64,000 bases of DNA from Poa pratensis (GCA_947311845.1 CAMZMU010000040.1:69359560-69423559); one strand, 5' to 3'. Numbered from the stretch's first letter, positions 1 to 11,472 are shown. The notes: generated from the sequence alone by a model not told the origin. Numbers and translations: made by a program.

Positions 1-595
1 CTCTTTTAAGCATCAAGGATGTAAAGAAGAAGAAGCAAAATAATGAGAAGAAAAAACACAGATGTGGACATTTAATCAAACTTTTTTTCCTGCATGTCTT
101 CCCAAAACTGCTATAGTTAAACAAATATAATGTTCTAAATAAGCACATGCTTTGCAATGGACCAAAACGTATCAATGGGATTTGAATTTCTGATAAATGA
201 CCAAATGCATGCAGCCTGTAATTAATTAGCTCCAATTGTCGGAACTAACTACATAATATTCCGCACGCCGTCATCCAGCAGCAGAAACAGAGTGGTAGGC
301 ACGCCCAGTGGGCAGTGGCTGCACCCGAACAACCACGAACATGGTGCCGGCAACGGCCGCCGGGAGGGCTTGGTGCCACCGGCAGCCGCCTCTGGTAGTC
401 GCGTCCTTGTAGGAGCAGCAGGGCATTAATGTTAGCACGCCCACGATCACCCATGCGGAGTCGATGGCCGATGCAGGCATGCAGCCACCATACGTACCCG
501 ATAGACTGGAGGCCCAGTGCGGTGCGATGCTACCTGGCGATCACCCAGGGTGCCGTCGATGCTTAGCAGCCCCGAGCCCACACCCGGTCGTCCTG
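1..595. other. Left-edge stretch with no recognised gene
   Basis: No family recognised. A minus-strand reading frame at 271-480 (69 codons) has a hydrophobic start and an Ala/Val-rich middle, and could be an exon remnant of a membrane protein, but nothing identifies it. The first 240 bases are AT-rich and hold no coding signal that I can see. Confidence 0.3.
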
Positions 596-2302
596 AGAGC
601 AAGTCCAGCAGTTCCCCGAAAGCCTCCCCGATAGGAAATATAGGGGAGAGAGAGGAAAAAACAGCCTCCAGCAGTTCCCCTATCCACCCTCCCGATCAAT
701 CGGCGTCCCCGACCCAGACGCTCCTCTCCCCTATGCATCGGGGAGGTGGAGGCGTCCCCGATCCGTCGCCCCGAGCAACCGCTCGCACGGGGAAGAGTCC
801 TCCCGCCACCACGGATGCGCTCTCTCTCTACTTCTCCACGAACGGCCAAAACCGCCGCCGCGCCGACGTGACGCGCCGCCTCCACGGCTGTCCCCGAGCA
901 ACTTCCAGCTGCCGATGAGCTCCGTCTGGCCTCCCTCCACCTCCCTGCCGAAGGAATCGAGTCGGGAGGCTCGAAATCGAGCAGCCCGTGGTCATCTTCC
1001 CCGTGGCCGTCCGCCGCTCGCCGCGGTCGATCCCGCCGTTCCCGGCCTCCTCTCCTTCCACGCGTCATCCTCCACGGCCGCCAAGACCGCCGAGGCGCCC
1101 GCCCCCACCAAGACCTTCGCGCAGCGGGCCGGCGACGCGCTGGCGGCGGCCGTGTGCCGGAGCGGCGAGCTCACCAAGAACGCCACCATGGCCGTGTCCC
1201 GGAGTGGCGAGCTCACCAAGAACGCCACCATGGCTGCCGTCCGGGACGCCGCGGCCGCCAACATCACCACCAAGGCCACGGCGGCGGACGCCATGGCGGC
1301 CGTCCGGGAGGCCGCCGCCAACGCCGTGCACCACGAGGGCTCGCCGGATGCAGGGTGGGTTGGAGCTCGCCGGCCGCGCGGTGGAGGAGGTGCTGGGGTG
1401 GGGCAGCGGTGGAGGAGGTGCTGAGGCGACGGGGCTGGGTAGAGGGGAATTGAACGGGAAGGAGCCAGGAGGTGGGCTGCTCGTTGGAGAAGAAGTCGGG
1501 AGTGGTAGTATATATGTGATAATGCTAATTGCTACTGCTAGCATCGAGACAAAGTGAGAGAGAGGATTTGTGACCGTTTGGTACCGTTTGCTGAATGTGC
1601 TCGCTTTTGTACTGATGTTTGGTGATGTTTGCTGAATGGGATGCAGAGTGGGTTTGGAATGTGCTAGCTTTTGTACTGAGTGGGTTTTGAACTATTTCCT
1701 GTGTTGTATGAGCTAGTTCCTGTGTTGTATGAACTATTTCCTTACAAATAACTGTTAAGAAGTTAGTTACGAAATATTGTTAAACTATTTCCTGTCTTGT
1801 TTTGTTAGACATGAGACATGTTTTGCATGGACTAAATTATTAGAAAATATTACATTTGTGCCAGTACTGCATAATTTAAAGTACTACATAGGGGTACATA
1901 ATTTGAAGAACTACACAGGGGAAATAATTTAAAGTACTACATAGGGATACATAATTTAAAATACTAGCCGTTAGAAAAAACACTGTTAAAATACTAGCCG
2001 TTAGAAACAACACTGTTAAAAAACTAGCCGTTTAAAAAACACTGTTCAAATCTAGCCGTTAGAAATAGTGTTGTTCAAAACTATCCGTTGGAGATACTGC
2101 CGTACGAATTACGACGGTTACAGAAATAACCGTCATGAAGTTAGTTACGAAATATTGTTTAAATATAGTTGAATGTGATATAGGGGAGATGATATAGGGG
2201 AACCGCTGGAGATGACAAAAATATAGGGAGGAATCTTTTTAGGGGAGTCCCCTATATGGACATATAGGGGAGTCCATATAGGGGAACTGCTGGACTTGCT
2301 CT
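596..2302. mobile_element. TIR DNA transposon, non-autonomous, about 1.7 kb
   Basis: Perfect 22-bp terminal inverted repeats occupy 596-617 and 2281-2302 (left arm begins agagcaagtccagcag). The interior is GC-rich on the left (600-1500) and AT-rich on the right. A short frame at 915-1424 repeats the block SGELTKNATMA twice and is Ala-rich; it is not a known transposase. The right part (1570-1800) repeats the phrase aactatttcctg and resembles the 3' non-coding part of the Harbinger element near 43.65 kb, so a PIF/Harbinger relative is likely. No TTA/TAA target duplication is visible. CTGAG at 593-597 and 2301-2305 would be a 5-bp duplication if the element is taken as 598-2300. The superfamily is therefore unsettled. 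Confidence 0.6.
1960..2075. repeat. Degenerate tandem repeat (actagccgttagaaa unit)
   Basis: About four imperfect direct copies of a unit of roughly 30 bp containing actagccgttagaaa and cactgttaaaa lie inside the right half of the TIR transposon. Subterminal arrays of this kind are common in cut-and-paste elements. Confidence 0.6.
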
Positions 2303-2327
2303 GAGGACTCTAGGCAGGAACAACGTT

Positions 2328-2357
2328 TGCGCCCTGCGAGTACATTATGCCGCTGCC
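2328..2357. repeat. 30-bp direct repeat, copy 1 (borders subtilase fragment)
   Basis: Identical to 3016-3045. It begins tgcgccctgcgagtacatta. The two copies bracket the subtilase fragment exactly, with the second replacing the expected continuation of the gene. Confidence 0.9.
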
Positions 2358-3055
2358 CGACGCCACCTACCTCCTGATGACCTACACGCCGGAGCTCCTC
2401 GGGATGATTCCGTCCTCGTCGCCGTCTAGCAAGCAGGGGGCGTGGAGCGTGGGCCGGAGCATGGGCGAGGGCGTCATCGTGGGAATCCTCAACAACGGCA
2501 TCGACCCGCGCCATGCCTCCTTCCTTGACGATGGCATGCCGCTGCCGCCGGCCAAGTGGCGCGGCGGGTGCCACTTCGGCGACGACACGCCGTGCAACAG
2601 GAAGCTCATCGGCGGCCGTTCCAGGGGGGCACGCACACCTCCGGCACACCCGTGGGCGCGTTCGTGAAGAACGTGAGGCTGAACTGCAGGGCCCACGCCT
2701 CCGCTGCGACGGCGTCCGGCATGGCGCCGCACGCGCACCGGGCGTTCTACGAGGTGTGCCTCGCCGACACCTGCTCCGCGAGGGAGATCCTTACCGTCAC
2801 GGAGAAGGGAGCGTTCCAGGACGGCGTTGACGTCATCTCCATCTCTGCGGGGGACGAAACGCCGAAGCCGTTCTACAAGGACCTCATCGCCGTGGGCAGC
2901 TTCTCAGCCGTCATGTCTGGAGTCTTCGTCAGCACCAGCGCCGGGAACGCCGGCCCGCTCGCACGCAGCGTCGCCAACTGCGGGCCGTGGCTGCTCACCG
3001 TCGCCGCCAGCACCATGCGCCCTGCGAGTACATTATGCCGCTGCCAGCGCCGAGG
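2338..3055 (+). pseudogene. Subtilisin-like serine protease (SBT) pseudogene, internal fragment
   Basis: The fragment covers the start of a plant subtilase catalytic domain. Frame 1 (to about 2625) reads a Thr-His-Thr-like entry (YTPELLGM) and then VGILNNGID at the catalytic Asp site. A second frame (from about 2625) carries the His motif GTHTSG, an insertion-free core, and STSAGNAGP followed by WLLTVAAST near the oxyanion Asn. A one-base shift joins the two frames. The catalytic Asp of the usual LDTGI-type motif reads Asn here. The signal peptide, I9 prodomain, PA domain, catalytic Ser region and C-terminal Fn3-like domain are missing; functional relatives are about 740-800 residues long. 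The fragment is bordered by a perfect 30-bp direct repeat (2328-2357 and 3016-3045). It cannot encode an active protease. Confidence 0.85.
3016..3045. repeat. 30-bp direct repeat, copy 2
   Basis: Perfect second copy of 2328-2357. Subtilase homology stops at this repeat (after TVAASTM), so it marks a rearrangement breakpoint. Confidence 0.9.
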
Positions 3056-3551
3056 TTTAACTCAAACCTCGTCCCTTGATCCGCATCCTCCTCTCTATCC
3101 GACGTTCTAGGCAAGGCTGGCGTTGTTGCGCGGCGGCGGCTTCTATATCGATTGCCGATGCTTTATATAGACGTAGTTCACATGATAAAATTAGACGGTA
3201 AGCAAATAGTGTTCGGATCGGTGTTTGCAATGGATACAACCTGGGAAACGGAGGCTCTTGAGACGCAAGAAGAAAATAAAAAATCAAACCGGTACATGAC
3301 TTATGGGTGACAGTAGTGGGTAATTTGTGCGAACTTTAGGGGTATTTTCAACGACGTACGAGAAGAAGTCTTAGTGCTTTTATTATTAGGTATAGATCTG
3401 TCATGTAATTATAAGACACCAATACTACAGTAATCACATATTCACAGTCTACGTCCACCTCCATAATCTTGCAGCAGCTATAGCTGTCCTGTTCTGGTAT
3501 ATGCATGCCCTGTCTTGTTTGTTTGTTGGAGATCGATGATCTAGCTTCTTG
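3056..3551. other. Spacer between subtilase remnant and lipase copy 1
   Basis: No gene seen. The last 120 bases (about 3430-3551) match the 3' flank of the intact lipase at 37465-37549 (aataatcttgca, tatagctgt), so this is the duplicated 3' untranslated or flanking part of lipase copy 1. Confidence 0.5.
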
Positions 3552-5837
3552 CTAGTTGAAGCGGTTAAAGAAGGAGATGACGTCGTTGTAGACGTAGTCC
3601 TTGGCGTAGGTGCTCAGGATGGGAATGGGCCGGGCCGGACTTGGCCTTGGACCCGGCCCCATTGGCTTCAAGGCCGAATTGAGAGGCCGCGGGTCGACTC
3701 ATTCCAAAAAAGTCAATGGCCCCGCCGGCCTGATGGGTTCCCGGGTCCGACCCAAATTTTAGTTTCCATACATATTTTTGGTTGTGCGTGCATGGTGCAC
3801 ATAGAATTTTTCTAAAGTTTGTATAGAAAGATTGATCTAACTGACTCAAGTATGTACGAAGGTTAGCTAGCTGATGGAATGGATAATTAGTACATCCAGT
3901 ACATGTATGAAGGTACGAATAATCAGTAGATGTGATGACTGATTAGTATACCAAGCTAGCTGATGTCCATGCTAAGATAGCTAGATGGATCTCACGGGCA
4001 ATAAATCTAGTTCCAATACGTGTATAACACAGTAAAATCTGGATCCAATTTCATTACATATACAGCGACATGATGCTACTTGACAACGCAACTCGCCGAA
4101 ACTTGCGGCAGAGCAAAAATGATCAATTAGAGCTAATTGAGTTGTACGGATGGACTGCAATTTTCAGACGTGGGTTGACCCTGCTGGCCCAATGGGTCAC
4201 TCGGGGCCGGCTCCACTGACCCAATCTTTATGTGAGGCCGGCCCGACCGACCCAACGGCCTTGTTTTTTTGGGTCGGGTCAGGGACCCGGCGGGTCGACC
4301 CGGCCCATTCCCATCCTGAGTAGGTGCCAATGACAAAGTCGGCGTGCGCGAACTGCTCCAGATACTGAACGGTGAGCTTGTCGCGGTCGTGGCCCATGAG
4401 GTCGCCGATGAGGAGGCCAACGTCGGCGGGGTCGGCCAGCTCGTCCCGGCCGCCGTAGCTGAGGAAGAGCGGGAAGCTGGCCGGGATGTTGGACATGTTG
4501 TACGCCGGCGGGTCGGGCTGGCCGTACTTCTCCACGTTCACGTTTGGCCACAGGTAGTCGTATTTCGACAGCACGCCATCGCGGAACGCTGCAAGTTGAG
4601 ACGAGATTAATAGGAAGAGTTCTTACTGCACGATAATTTACAGAGCAAGACGTGGTTTTTAACTAGCATTTGGGAAAATATTTCATACTTTGGGCGAGAT
4701 GGACCATGGTCTTGGTGGATGTCGGCTGGGGCTCGTAGTCGAGGAAGACGTCGACAGCCGAATTATTCAGACAGTAATTCTTCCCTGACATACAACCACA
4801 GACATGCAGATAGATGAAGATGAGTATAGCTGAAACATCTTGTTGCACGTAAGAAAAAGGCAGCGACTAAATATTACTAATAGTTATGCGAGAATAACTG
4901 ATCACCTGTGAAATCTCTGAGGAGGTCGTAGCAATTTGTTCCAGGATGGCGGCACAGGTCCTTGATGAGGTTCGTCACTGCAGGCCTGCAGTGAACAAAG
5001 AAAACGAACATAATGCGTCAACGGGCGATGACTCCAAATCGGGAAGGTAACATCTGAACTTCTGAAGTGAAGGTACCGAGAAGCACTTACGCTACTGGAT
5101 CGAACTCCGCCACACCGAGAATAGAGATGACCTGGTTGGACATCATGAATGATGATAACAAGTTCAGATCAAGAATTCGATCCAGTCACACTGGCTTCAG
5201 CTCCTAGGATATTATAGGTACCTCTCCGACAAATGTTTTGGCAAGCAGTATGCCGAGGGGAGTGGTCATGTGGGCGAGGTAGGCGACCGGGGTCAGCAGC
5301 GCCGCCGACTTCATCTTGTCCACCAGCCTTCCCTCCGACAAGGCCGCCAGCGCCACCAGCGTCCCCTGCATATATATGACAGAAGCAGAGTCGACCGTGA
5401 TAACTTAGCAATGGAGGGAGGAATGGACTGAACCTAGCTACACTCTGAAGTCTGAAGTCTGAAGCTAGTTCACCATGGAGTGGCCAACGAAGTGCGGCTT
5501 CTGCGCAGTGTGAGTGTAGACATAGTCAACCATCTTGGGCATGTCGTTGACCACCAGGTCGTCCCACGACCAGTCCCAGTACTCCTGTCGACGCGAGGAG
5601 AAACTTTAATGATCAGAGTATAACTGACCTACTACTTATCAGGCAATTTAGTCGTCCTCTCTGACGGACTCGCCTCAAAATGCTCTGTTTTCTGTACCTG
5701 GGAGGAGGGGTCGAGGGAGACATGGCGGTTGCTCCACCTGGTGCCCCTCGTGTTGGCGATCCATACGTCGAAGCCGTGGTCGGCGAGGATGTACGCCAGC
5801 GACTCCTCCGGCGAGCCAGCAGCCATGTCATGCCGTC
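3552..5837 (-). pseudogene. Acid lipase (alpha/beta hydrolase) copy 1, disrupted paralogue
   Basis: Seven exons match exons 3-9 of the intact copy at 37.55-39.77 kb with the same lengths and phases: exon 3 5698-5837, exon 4 5474-5584, exon 5 5222-5365, exon 6 5091-5131, exon 7 4906-4985, exon 8 4689-4784, exon 9 4588-4321 plus 3612-3552. The nucleophile motif GHSMG, the acid-site motif GGRDELADP and the histidine motif FAHADF are all present. Two lesions are visible. Exon 3 is 140 rather than 141 bp, with a 1-bp deletion near 5815-5818 just after DGMTWLL. A 708-bp transposon sits in exon 9 after FVIGTY and replaces the last 17 residues with foreign sequence ending at a stop at 4197-4199. Exons 1-2 are not found: intron 2 runs into the CACTA element at 6028. 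Splice sites otherwise look intact, so truncated transcripts are possible. Confidence 0.93.
3613..4320. mobile_element. Non-autonomous TIR transposon (hAT-like), 708 bp, in lipase exon 9
   Basis: Perfect 22-bp inverted termini lie at 3613-3634 and 4299-4320 (left arm starts ctcaggatgggaatgggc). The target duplication is TAGGTG at 3607-3612 and 4321-4326. The interior is AT-rich, with GGCCGG/GGTCG-rich subterminal arms. The CAGGATGGG terminus resembles hAT ends, but hAT normally makes an 8-bp duplication and only 6 bp match perfectly here, so the superfamily is tentative. It has no transposase ORF. Confidence 0.8.
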
Positions 5838-6027
5838 CTGCATCCCATGCCACGCCGCCGCATATAGGTTAGTTTCTTTTCTCGATAATAAAGCCGCTTA
5901 GGTTTATCTATGGTTACTCATCCTTATCACTGGACATCAATGCAGCACACCGACACCAGCGGCACGCATGACGGCATGTACTATTATATATTTTGTGCCG
6001 CGGCGCAAGTATACGACGGCATCTACA
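5838..6027 (-). other. Remnant of lipase copy 1 intron 2
   Basis: This stretch aligns with intron 2 of the intact lipase (39052-39280; shared ggcacgcatgacggcatg and gacggcatc). It ends abruptly where the CACTA terminus begins. Confidence 0.75.
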
Positions 6028-6086
6028 CTAGTGGAAACATGGCCTCTCGTTCCGGGTGGTAAGCACCTTTGGTCCCGGATGCCCAC

Positions 6087-7480
6087 TGATGACCCACAAG
6101 TATAGGGGATCGCAACAGTCTTCGAGGGAAGTAAAACCCAATTTATTGATTCGACACAAGGGGAGCCAAAGAATACTTGAGAGCCTTAACAGCGGAGTTG
6201 TCAATTCAGCTGCACCTGTGAATAGTCTTGCTCGACACAGATTATCAGTAGCAACAGTTTTATAGCAGTAGTAGCGGTGAAATAATAGCAGCAGTAAATA
6301 GAGACAGCAGTAGTGATTGCAGTAAACAGTAGGATTAAAACACTGTAGGCATAGGGATGGATGAACGGGCGCTGCATGGATAAGATAGCTCATATAATAA
6401 TCAAGACATAGGCATTGCAGATAATAATGATAAAGCATCCAAGTACTAAGTAAACATAGGCATGTGTTCCGTATATAGTCGTACGTGCTCGCAATGAGAA
6501 ACTTGTACAACATCTTCTGTCCTACCAGCCGGTGGCAGCCGGGCCTCAAGGGAATCTACTGGTAATTAAGGTACTCCTTTTAATAAAGTACCGGAGCAAA
6601 GCATTAACACGCCGTGAACACATGTGATCCTCACATCGCAGCCATTCCCCTCGGCTGTCCCAATTATTGTCACTTTGGGACCTCGGGTTCCGGACAACAA
6701 TATGTGTATACAACTTGCAGGTATGATCAATAAACAGTGCATATCATTATGAAACAATAACATGTTCAGATCTGAAATCATGGCACTCGGGCCCTAGTGA
6801 CAAGCATTAAGCTCAACAAGTTGCAACAACATCAATAAGTACTAACAACGGATACTAGGCACCATGCCCTAATGATCTTATAACTTATTACATGAACAAT
6901 CTCATCCAATCCCTACCATCCCCCTCAGCCTACAGCAGGGAATTACTCACACATGGATGGGGGAAACATGGATGGTCGATGGAGAAGCGTCGGTGATGAT
7001 GATGGCGATGATCTCCTCCAATTCCCCGTCCCGGCGGAGTGCCAGAACGGAGTTTCTGGTCCCCGAAATAGGTTTCGCGATGGCGGCGGCGTACGGTGAT
7101 GTTTCTGGATGAAGTGGACGACCCCCTCGCGTTTTAGGTCAGAGAGGGTTAAGTAGTCGAAAGGGGGACTCGGGGAGGTGCCGAGTCGCCCTCCTCAGTG
7201 GCTGGCGCGGTGGGCCCCGGCCGCGCCACCATGTGGTTTGGGCCACTCGTGGCCCATCTCCGACTCCCCTTCTGGCTCCGTGAGTCTTCTGGTAAAATAG
7301 GAGGTTTGCGATCTTTTCTGGTGTTTTTCCCGAAAGTTGACTTTCTGCACAAAAACAAGACACCAGGGCAATTCTGCTGAAAACAGCGTTAGTCCGCATT
7401 AGTTGTATTCAAAACACACAAGTTAGAGGTAAAACAATAGCAAAAGTGTTCGGGAAAGTAGATACGTTTTGGACGTATCA
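6087..7480 (-). repeat. 3' LTR of Gypsy element
   Basis: 1394 bp. On the plus strand it begins tgatgacccacaagtatagg and ends ggacgtatca. It is nearly identical to 14249-15660 but has one copy of the 16-bp unit agtaaatagagacagc where the other LTR has two. Confidence 0.92.
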
Positions 7481-9574
7481 ACTCCCCCCAAGCTTAGCTT
7501 ATTGCTTGTCCTCAAGCAATTCAGTTAACAACTGAGTGCGATAAAAGACTTTCACGAACACATTTGCTTCATATGATGCATATATTCTCACTATATGAAC
7601 AAATGCTTAGGCAATTCAAGATGAGGCAAATGCAAATAATGTCACTCAATAGGCATGTAAACTATGAAAAGATACCAACATACTAATAGCGACAAACATG
7701 AAACATATTAATTCACAAGATTGTAATGCTCATAATAGGATATGATAAGATGGTATCTCGCTTGCCCGTTTTTGTACAGCAAAACATAAATGCCCAGGCA
7801 CCTCTGAAGTTCATGGGAAGACTAGAATCAAAGATATCAAAGATAAAAGCATCAAAGTTATATCACAGTTAACCACATTCTGGGACAAGCACATTACACT
7901 AAGAATGACAACTATGCTCTCGAGAAAGTGCTCAAAGAAAGGATGGTGACTCAACATGAAAGTAAAAGATTGGCCCTTCGCAGAGGGAAGCAGGGATTAT
8001 CATGTGCTAGAGCTTTTTATTTTTAAAACAGAAGCAAAATTGTTTTGGGAAGTGTTTGTTGTTGTCAACGAATGGTAGTGGGTACTCTAACCCCCTTGTC
8101 AACCAGACTTTCAAGAGCGGCTCCCATGAAGGATGTTATTTCTACCAGCAAGGTAGATCATCCCTCTTCTCTTTTGTTTACACATGTATTTTAGTTTCAT
8201 TATGGGTGACACTCCCCCCAACCTTTGCTTGCACAAGCCATGGCTAACCGAATCCTCGGGTGCCTTCCAACATTCACATACCATGGAGGAGTGTCTATTT
8301 GCAAATTAAGTTGCTTACTGATAAATCAGGGCAAAACATGTGAAGAGAATTATTGATGAAAGTTATAATTAATTGGGACTGGGCACCCCGTTGCCAGCTC
8401 TTTTTGCAAAATTATTGGATAAGCGGATGTATATGCCACTAGTCCATTGGTGAAAGTCTGAATGACAAGATTGAAAGATAAAACACCACATACTTCCTCA
8501 TGAGCTATAAAACATTGACACAAATTGAGAAGTACTTTGAAGGTTTTAAAGGTAGCACATGAAAATTTACTTGAATGGTTCGAAATGCCATGCATAGGTA
8601 TTTATGGTGGACACTTTGGAATAACTTGGTTTTCATGGTTTTGGAAGCACGAGCAGCATTCCCGCTCAGTACAAGTGAAGGCTAGCAATAGACTGGGAAG
8701 CGACAATCAAGAGAGCAATAACCGTCATAATCATGCTTGCGACAAAATGAAATTAATTGAGACATAAAAGTGATACAAGAACTCTGAGTCAAAATAAATC
8801 ATCAAGGCTTAATTGACTTTTGTTTTTCAGTCATACGCATGCATGAGCATGTGCCAAGTCAATTCGAATGAATTATTCAGAGGAGGATACCACAATGTCA
8901 TACCCTCTATGAATAGAACAATGCAAGCAAACATCAACATAACATGCTACCACTATTAATAAATTGGGACCGATCATGAGAGAACAAGAACTACTAAGCA
9001 TCCACTAAATGACATATACCTCACATGAACCAACTAAGCATGCTCACATAGATGAGTATATGTACAAAAATGAAAACAAATAGAGTTCATACCAGCCTCT
9101 CACCCCAACTCGAGTTGTTGTAGATCATCCTTATTGCTTTTTCACTTGTGTTGCTTCGAATGATAAGAATGAAAACCAAGCTCCATCGGAGTCACGGATG
9201 GCTGTCCAACTCTGAAAACACTATACAAAACCAAAAAGAAACAACAAATATTTTTGGGTTTTCGAGTTTTTGAAACAAGAGCAAAAAGAAACAAACAATA
9301 AAGCAAAATATTTTTGGATTTTTGAATAACAAACCGAATTTTAAAACTAAGCAAACTAATACTGAAACTTAAAGAAACAAATGAAGAGAAACAACAGAAA
9401 TATTTTTGGTCTTTTTGTGTTTTGGAATGCAGCAATAAAAGGTAAACAATTAAAAAGAAAGAAAGAAAGAAAACTGCAACATGGATATACAAAGTATCGA
9501 CAAGATATGATATGTAAATGAGTGAGATGTCGATATACCTCCCCCCAAGCTTAGGCTTTTGGCCTAAGTGGAGG
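7481..9574 (-). other. 3' untranslated part of Gypsy element with three polypurine tracts
   Basis: No long ORF. On the minus strand, purine tracts ending in GGGGGGAGT or GGGGGGAGG lie next to the LTR (plus strand 7482-7490), at 8212-8220 and at 9538-9548. The first, touching the LTR, is the expected plus-strand primer. The other two may be internal primers or traces of earlier rearrangement. Confidence 0.6.
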
Positions 9575-10717
9575 CTAATAATAACGCGGGTAGGAACTCC
9601 AAGCCGGCGGGTCATACTGGGCGTGCTCAACATCCGGCTCCGCTGAGGAAGATGAGGCAGAGGGTCCAGCATCCCCAGGATAGGGGCGCGAGCCCCCAGT
9701 CCCGGAAAACTGAGTGGAGTCCTCGTCCGCCCATTCTCCATCATCCTCTGTGTGCAGGGCATGTTCCCTCAAGTATGCATCGAATTCATCCTCGGTGACT
9801 GACCAAACATTCCTGAAACCAAGATCAAACAAACGTGGTGCAGGCAAAGCGACTATTCGCTCAGATTTAACCATTTTCCACCTCACCTTCTTGGCAAAAG
9901 GCACCTCATAAGATAGATTATTCAAAGTAGACCAACTAGTAACAAAGCCATGCCTCCCCATGGAAGCAAAATCGAGCCTCTCTAAAGAAAGCTGCAAATC
10001 ATTAGGGAGAGCTACTACACCATGCATAGCTAATAAACGAGAAGCAATGAGTCCTCCACAAAATCCACCTTTCTCGCGATTGGCAGCAATGCGAAAGGCT
10101 ATCAAGGCACCCAAATTATAACTCTTATCATGTTGCAAGGCTGCTGCTAGGAAAGCTAAATCAGGAATGGATAATTTATTTGCAGTCTTCCTAGCAAGTA
10201 CACACCTCGTGATGAAGTAAGCAAAATATCGAATGCATGGAAATTGAATACTTCGAATTTTACCACTTTCATCTGAGTAGGTTCTTCCTTGACATATTAC
10301 CTCGTATAGGTCCGTCAAATGCTTGGGTTGCCCATGTATCTTCCCTCGTGATCCCCATTGCGGCACCCTAATTGCTGCACAAAAAGCATCAAAAGGCAAG
10401 TGGACACTTTTGTTGTAAATTTTATAGTGAACCATAGGGTTAGGTGAAGACCAATCAAATCTAAAGTCCTGCACCACAGACACAGTTAGCTTTGCATATT
10501 GGTAGGGTTCTCCCTCTACAAAATCACTCAATCCTGTATTAGAGACAAGAGTACGAAAATCACGCAAGATCCCCGAACTTCTCATGAATTCCAAGCATGG
10601 ATAGCAGGATGGAAACACTCCTTCTTCACGATGGATCCCCATGACCTCAGGAACCACCAATTCATATTGATTTAGTTGGTGTTCATTTCCCTCCATCCTC
10701 TGAAATTTTTGACACAT
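9575..10717 (-). CDS. 380-residue retrotransposon-encoded protein of Athila-type ORF family
   Basis: An uninterrupted 380-codon ORF in the 3' half of the Gypsy element, after gag-protease and before the polypurine tracts, where Athila-lineage elements carry an extra (env-like) ORF. It has no recognisable catalytic motif. The middle (about residues 125-235) is helical and conserved-looking, with ARKTANKLSIPDLAFLAAAL and a following GALIAFRIAANREKGGFCGG segment. The C-terminal 60 residues are acidic and then Ser/Pro-rich and look disordered. No clear signal peptide or strong transmembrane helix is visible, so an envelope function is not supported. It resembles, from memory, plant transposon proteins of the Athila ORF-1 group. 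The intact frame suggests recent function or recent insertion. Confidence 0.6.
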   Translation of the reverse strand: MCQKFQRMEGNEHQLNQYELVVPEVMGIHREEGVFPSCYPCLEFMRSSGILRDFRTLVSNTGLSDFVEGEPYQYAKLTVSVVQDFRFDWSSPNPMVHYKIYNKSVHLPFDAFCAAIRVPQWGSRGKIHGQPKHLTDLYEVICQGRTYSDESGKIRSIQFPCIRYFAYFITRCVLARKTANKLSIPDLAFLAAALQHDKSYNLGALIAFRIAANREKGGFCGGLIASRLLAMHGVVALPNDLQLSLERLDFASMGRHGFVTSWSTLNNLSYEVPFAKKVRWKMVKSERIVALPAPRLFDLGFRNVWSVTEDEFDAYLREHALHTEDDGEWADEDSTQFSGTGGSRPYPGDAGPSASSSSAEPDVEHAQYDPPAWSSYPRYY

Positions 10718-11472
10718 ATCATAAAAATTATCTTTGAAGCATACAAATGAGGGGAACTACTATATGGACTTGCTAGAGGACTAAACATGCATCAAAACTG
10801 ATTATATCAACATAGAACAAGCATGCATACTCACTTAACAAGTCACCTACAGCAGCAAAATACTCAAGGTATACTTACTAAACAAAATTCTACTTGGATA
10901 CATGGAGGAGTCACATACCTGAGAGCAATTGCCCCAAATCTCAGCAGCTGAGATGGGCTGAACAAAGAGATCGAAATCGCGAGGAAGAACAGCAAAAACT
11001 CGAGTGTGAGAGAGAAAAACGAGCTGAGTGATGCAAGAGGAAGAAGTGGTAGGTGGGGGAACTGCTGGAGGGCCAAGGGTGCCCCACCTCAGTGGCTGGC
11101 GCGGCCAAGGGGCAGCCGCGCCACCATGTGGTTTGACCCCATGGTGGGTCCCCTTGGTCAGCACCAGGCACTCCCACGATGCTCTTTGAAAAATAGGACC
11201 AATGGTATAATTTTTACAGAGTTTTGAAAACTTTCAATTTGCATGAAATCTGGATATTTAAATTAATAAAACTTGGGCAGAAAAATTATTTTTAAAATTC
11301 AAAACAACTAAACTTTTGCAACCTAATTATCACTACAGGAGGTAAAACAAAGTTGAAGAAAGAAATGCTGTTTAGCTCTTTATGTATGCAAATACATTTG
11401 ATAACAAGGTTGATCAAGTCTTGGCACCAAATAAATTTACATGACACAAATGATTTAAACATCATGAAACAC

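Noticed and set aside
541..1068. 175-codon minus-strand Arg/Gly-rich frame
   Set aside because: Crosses the TIR at 596-617 and is a composition shadow of the GC-rich transposon interior.
9142..9762. 206-codon minus-strand frame
   Set aside because: Overlaps the better-supported 380-codon ORF in another frame, and the rest is low-complexity Phe/Leu/Ser-rich sequence from A/T-rich non-coding DNA.
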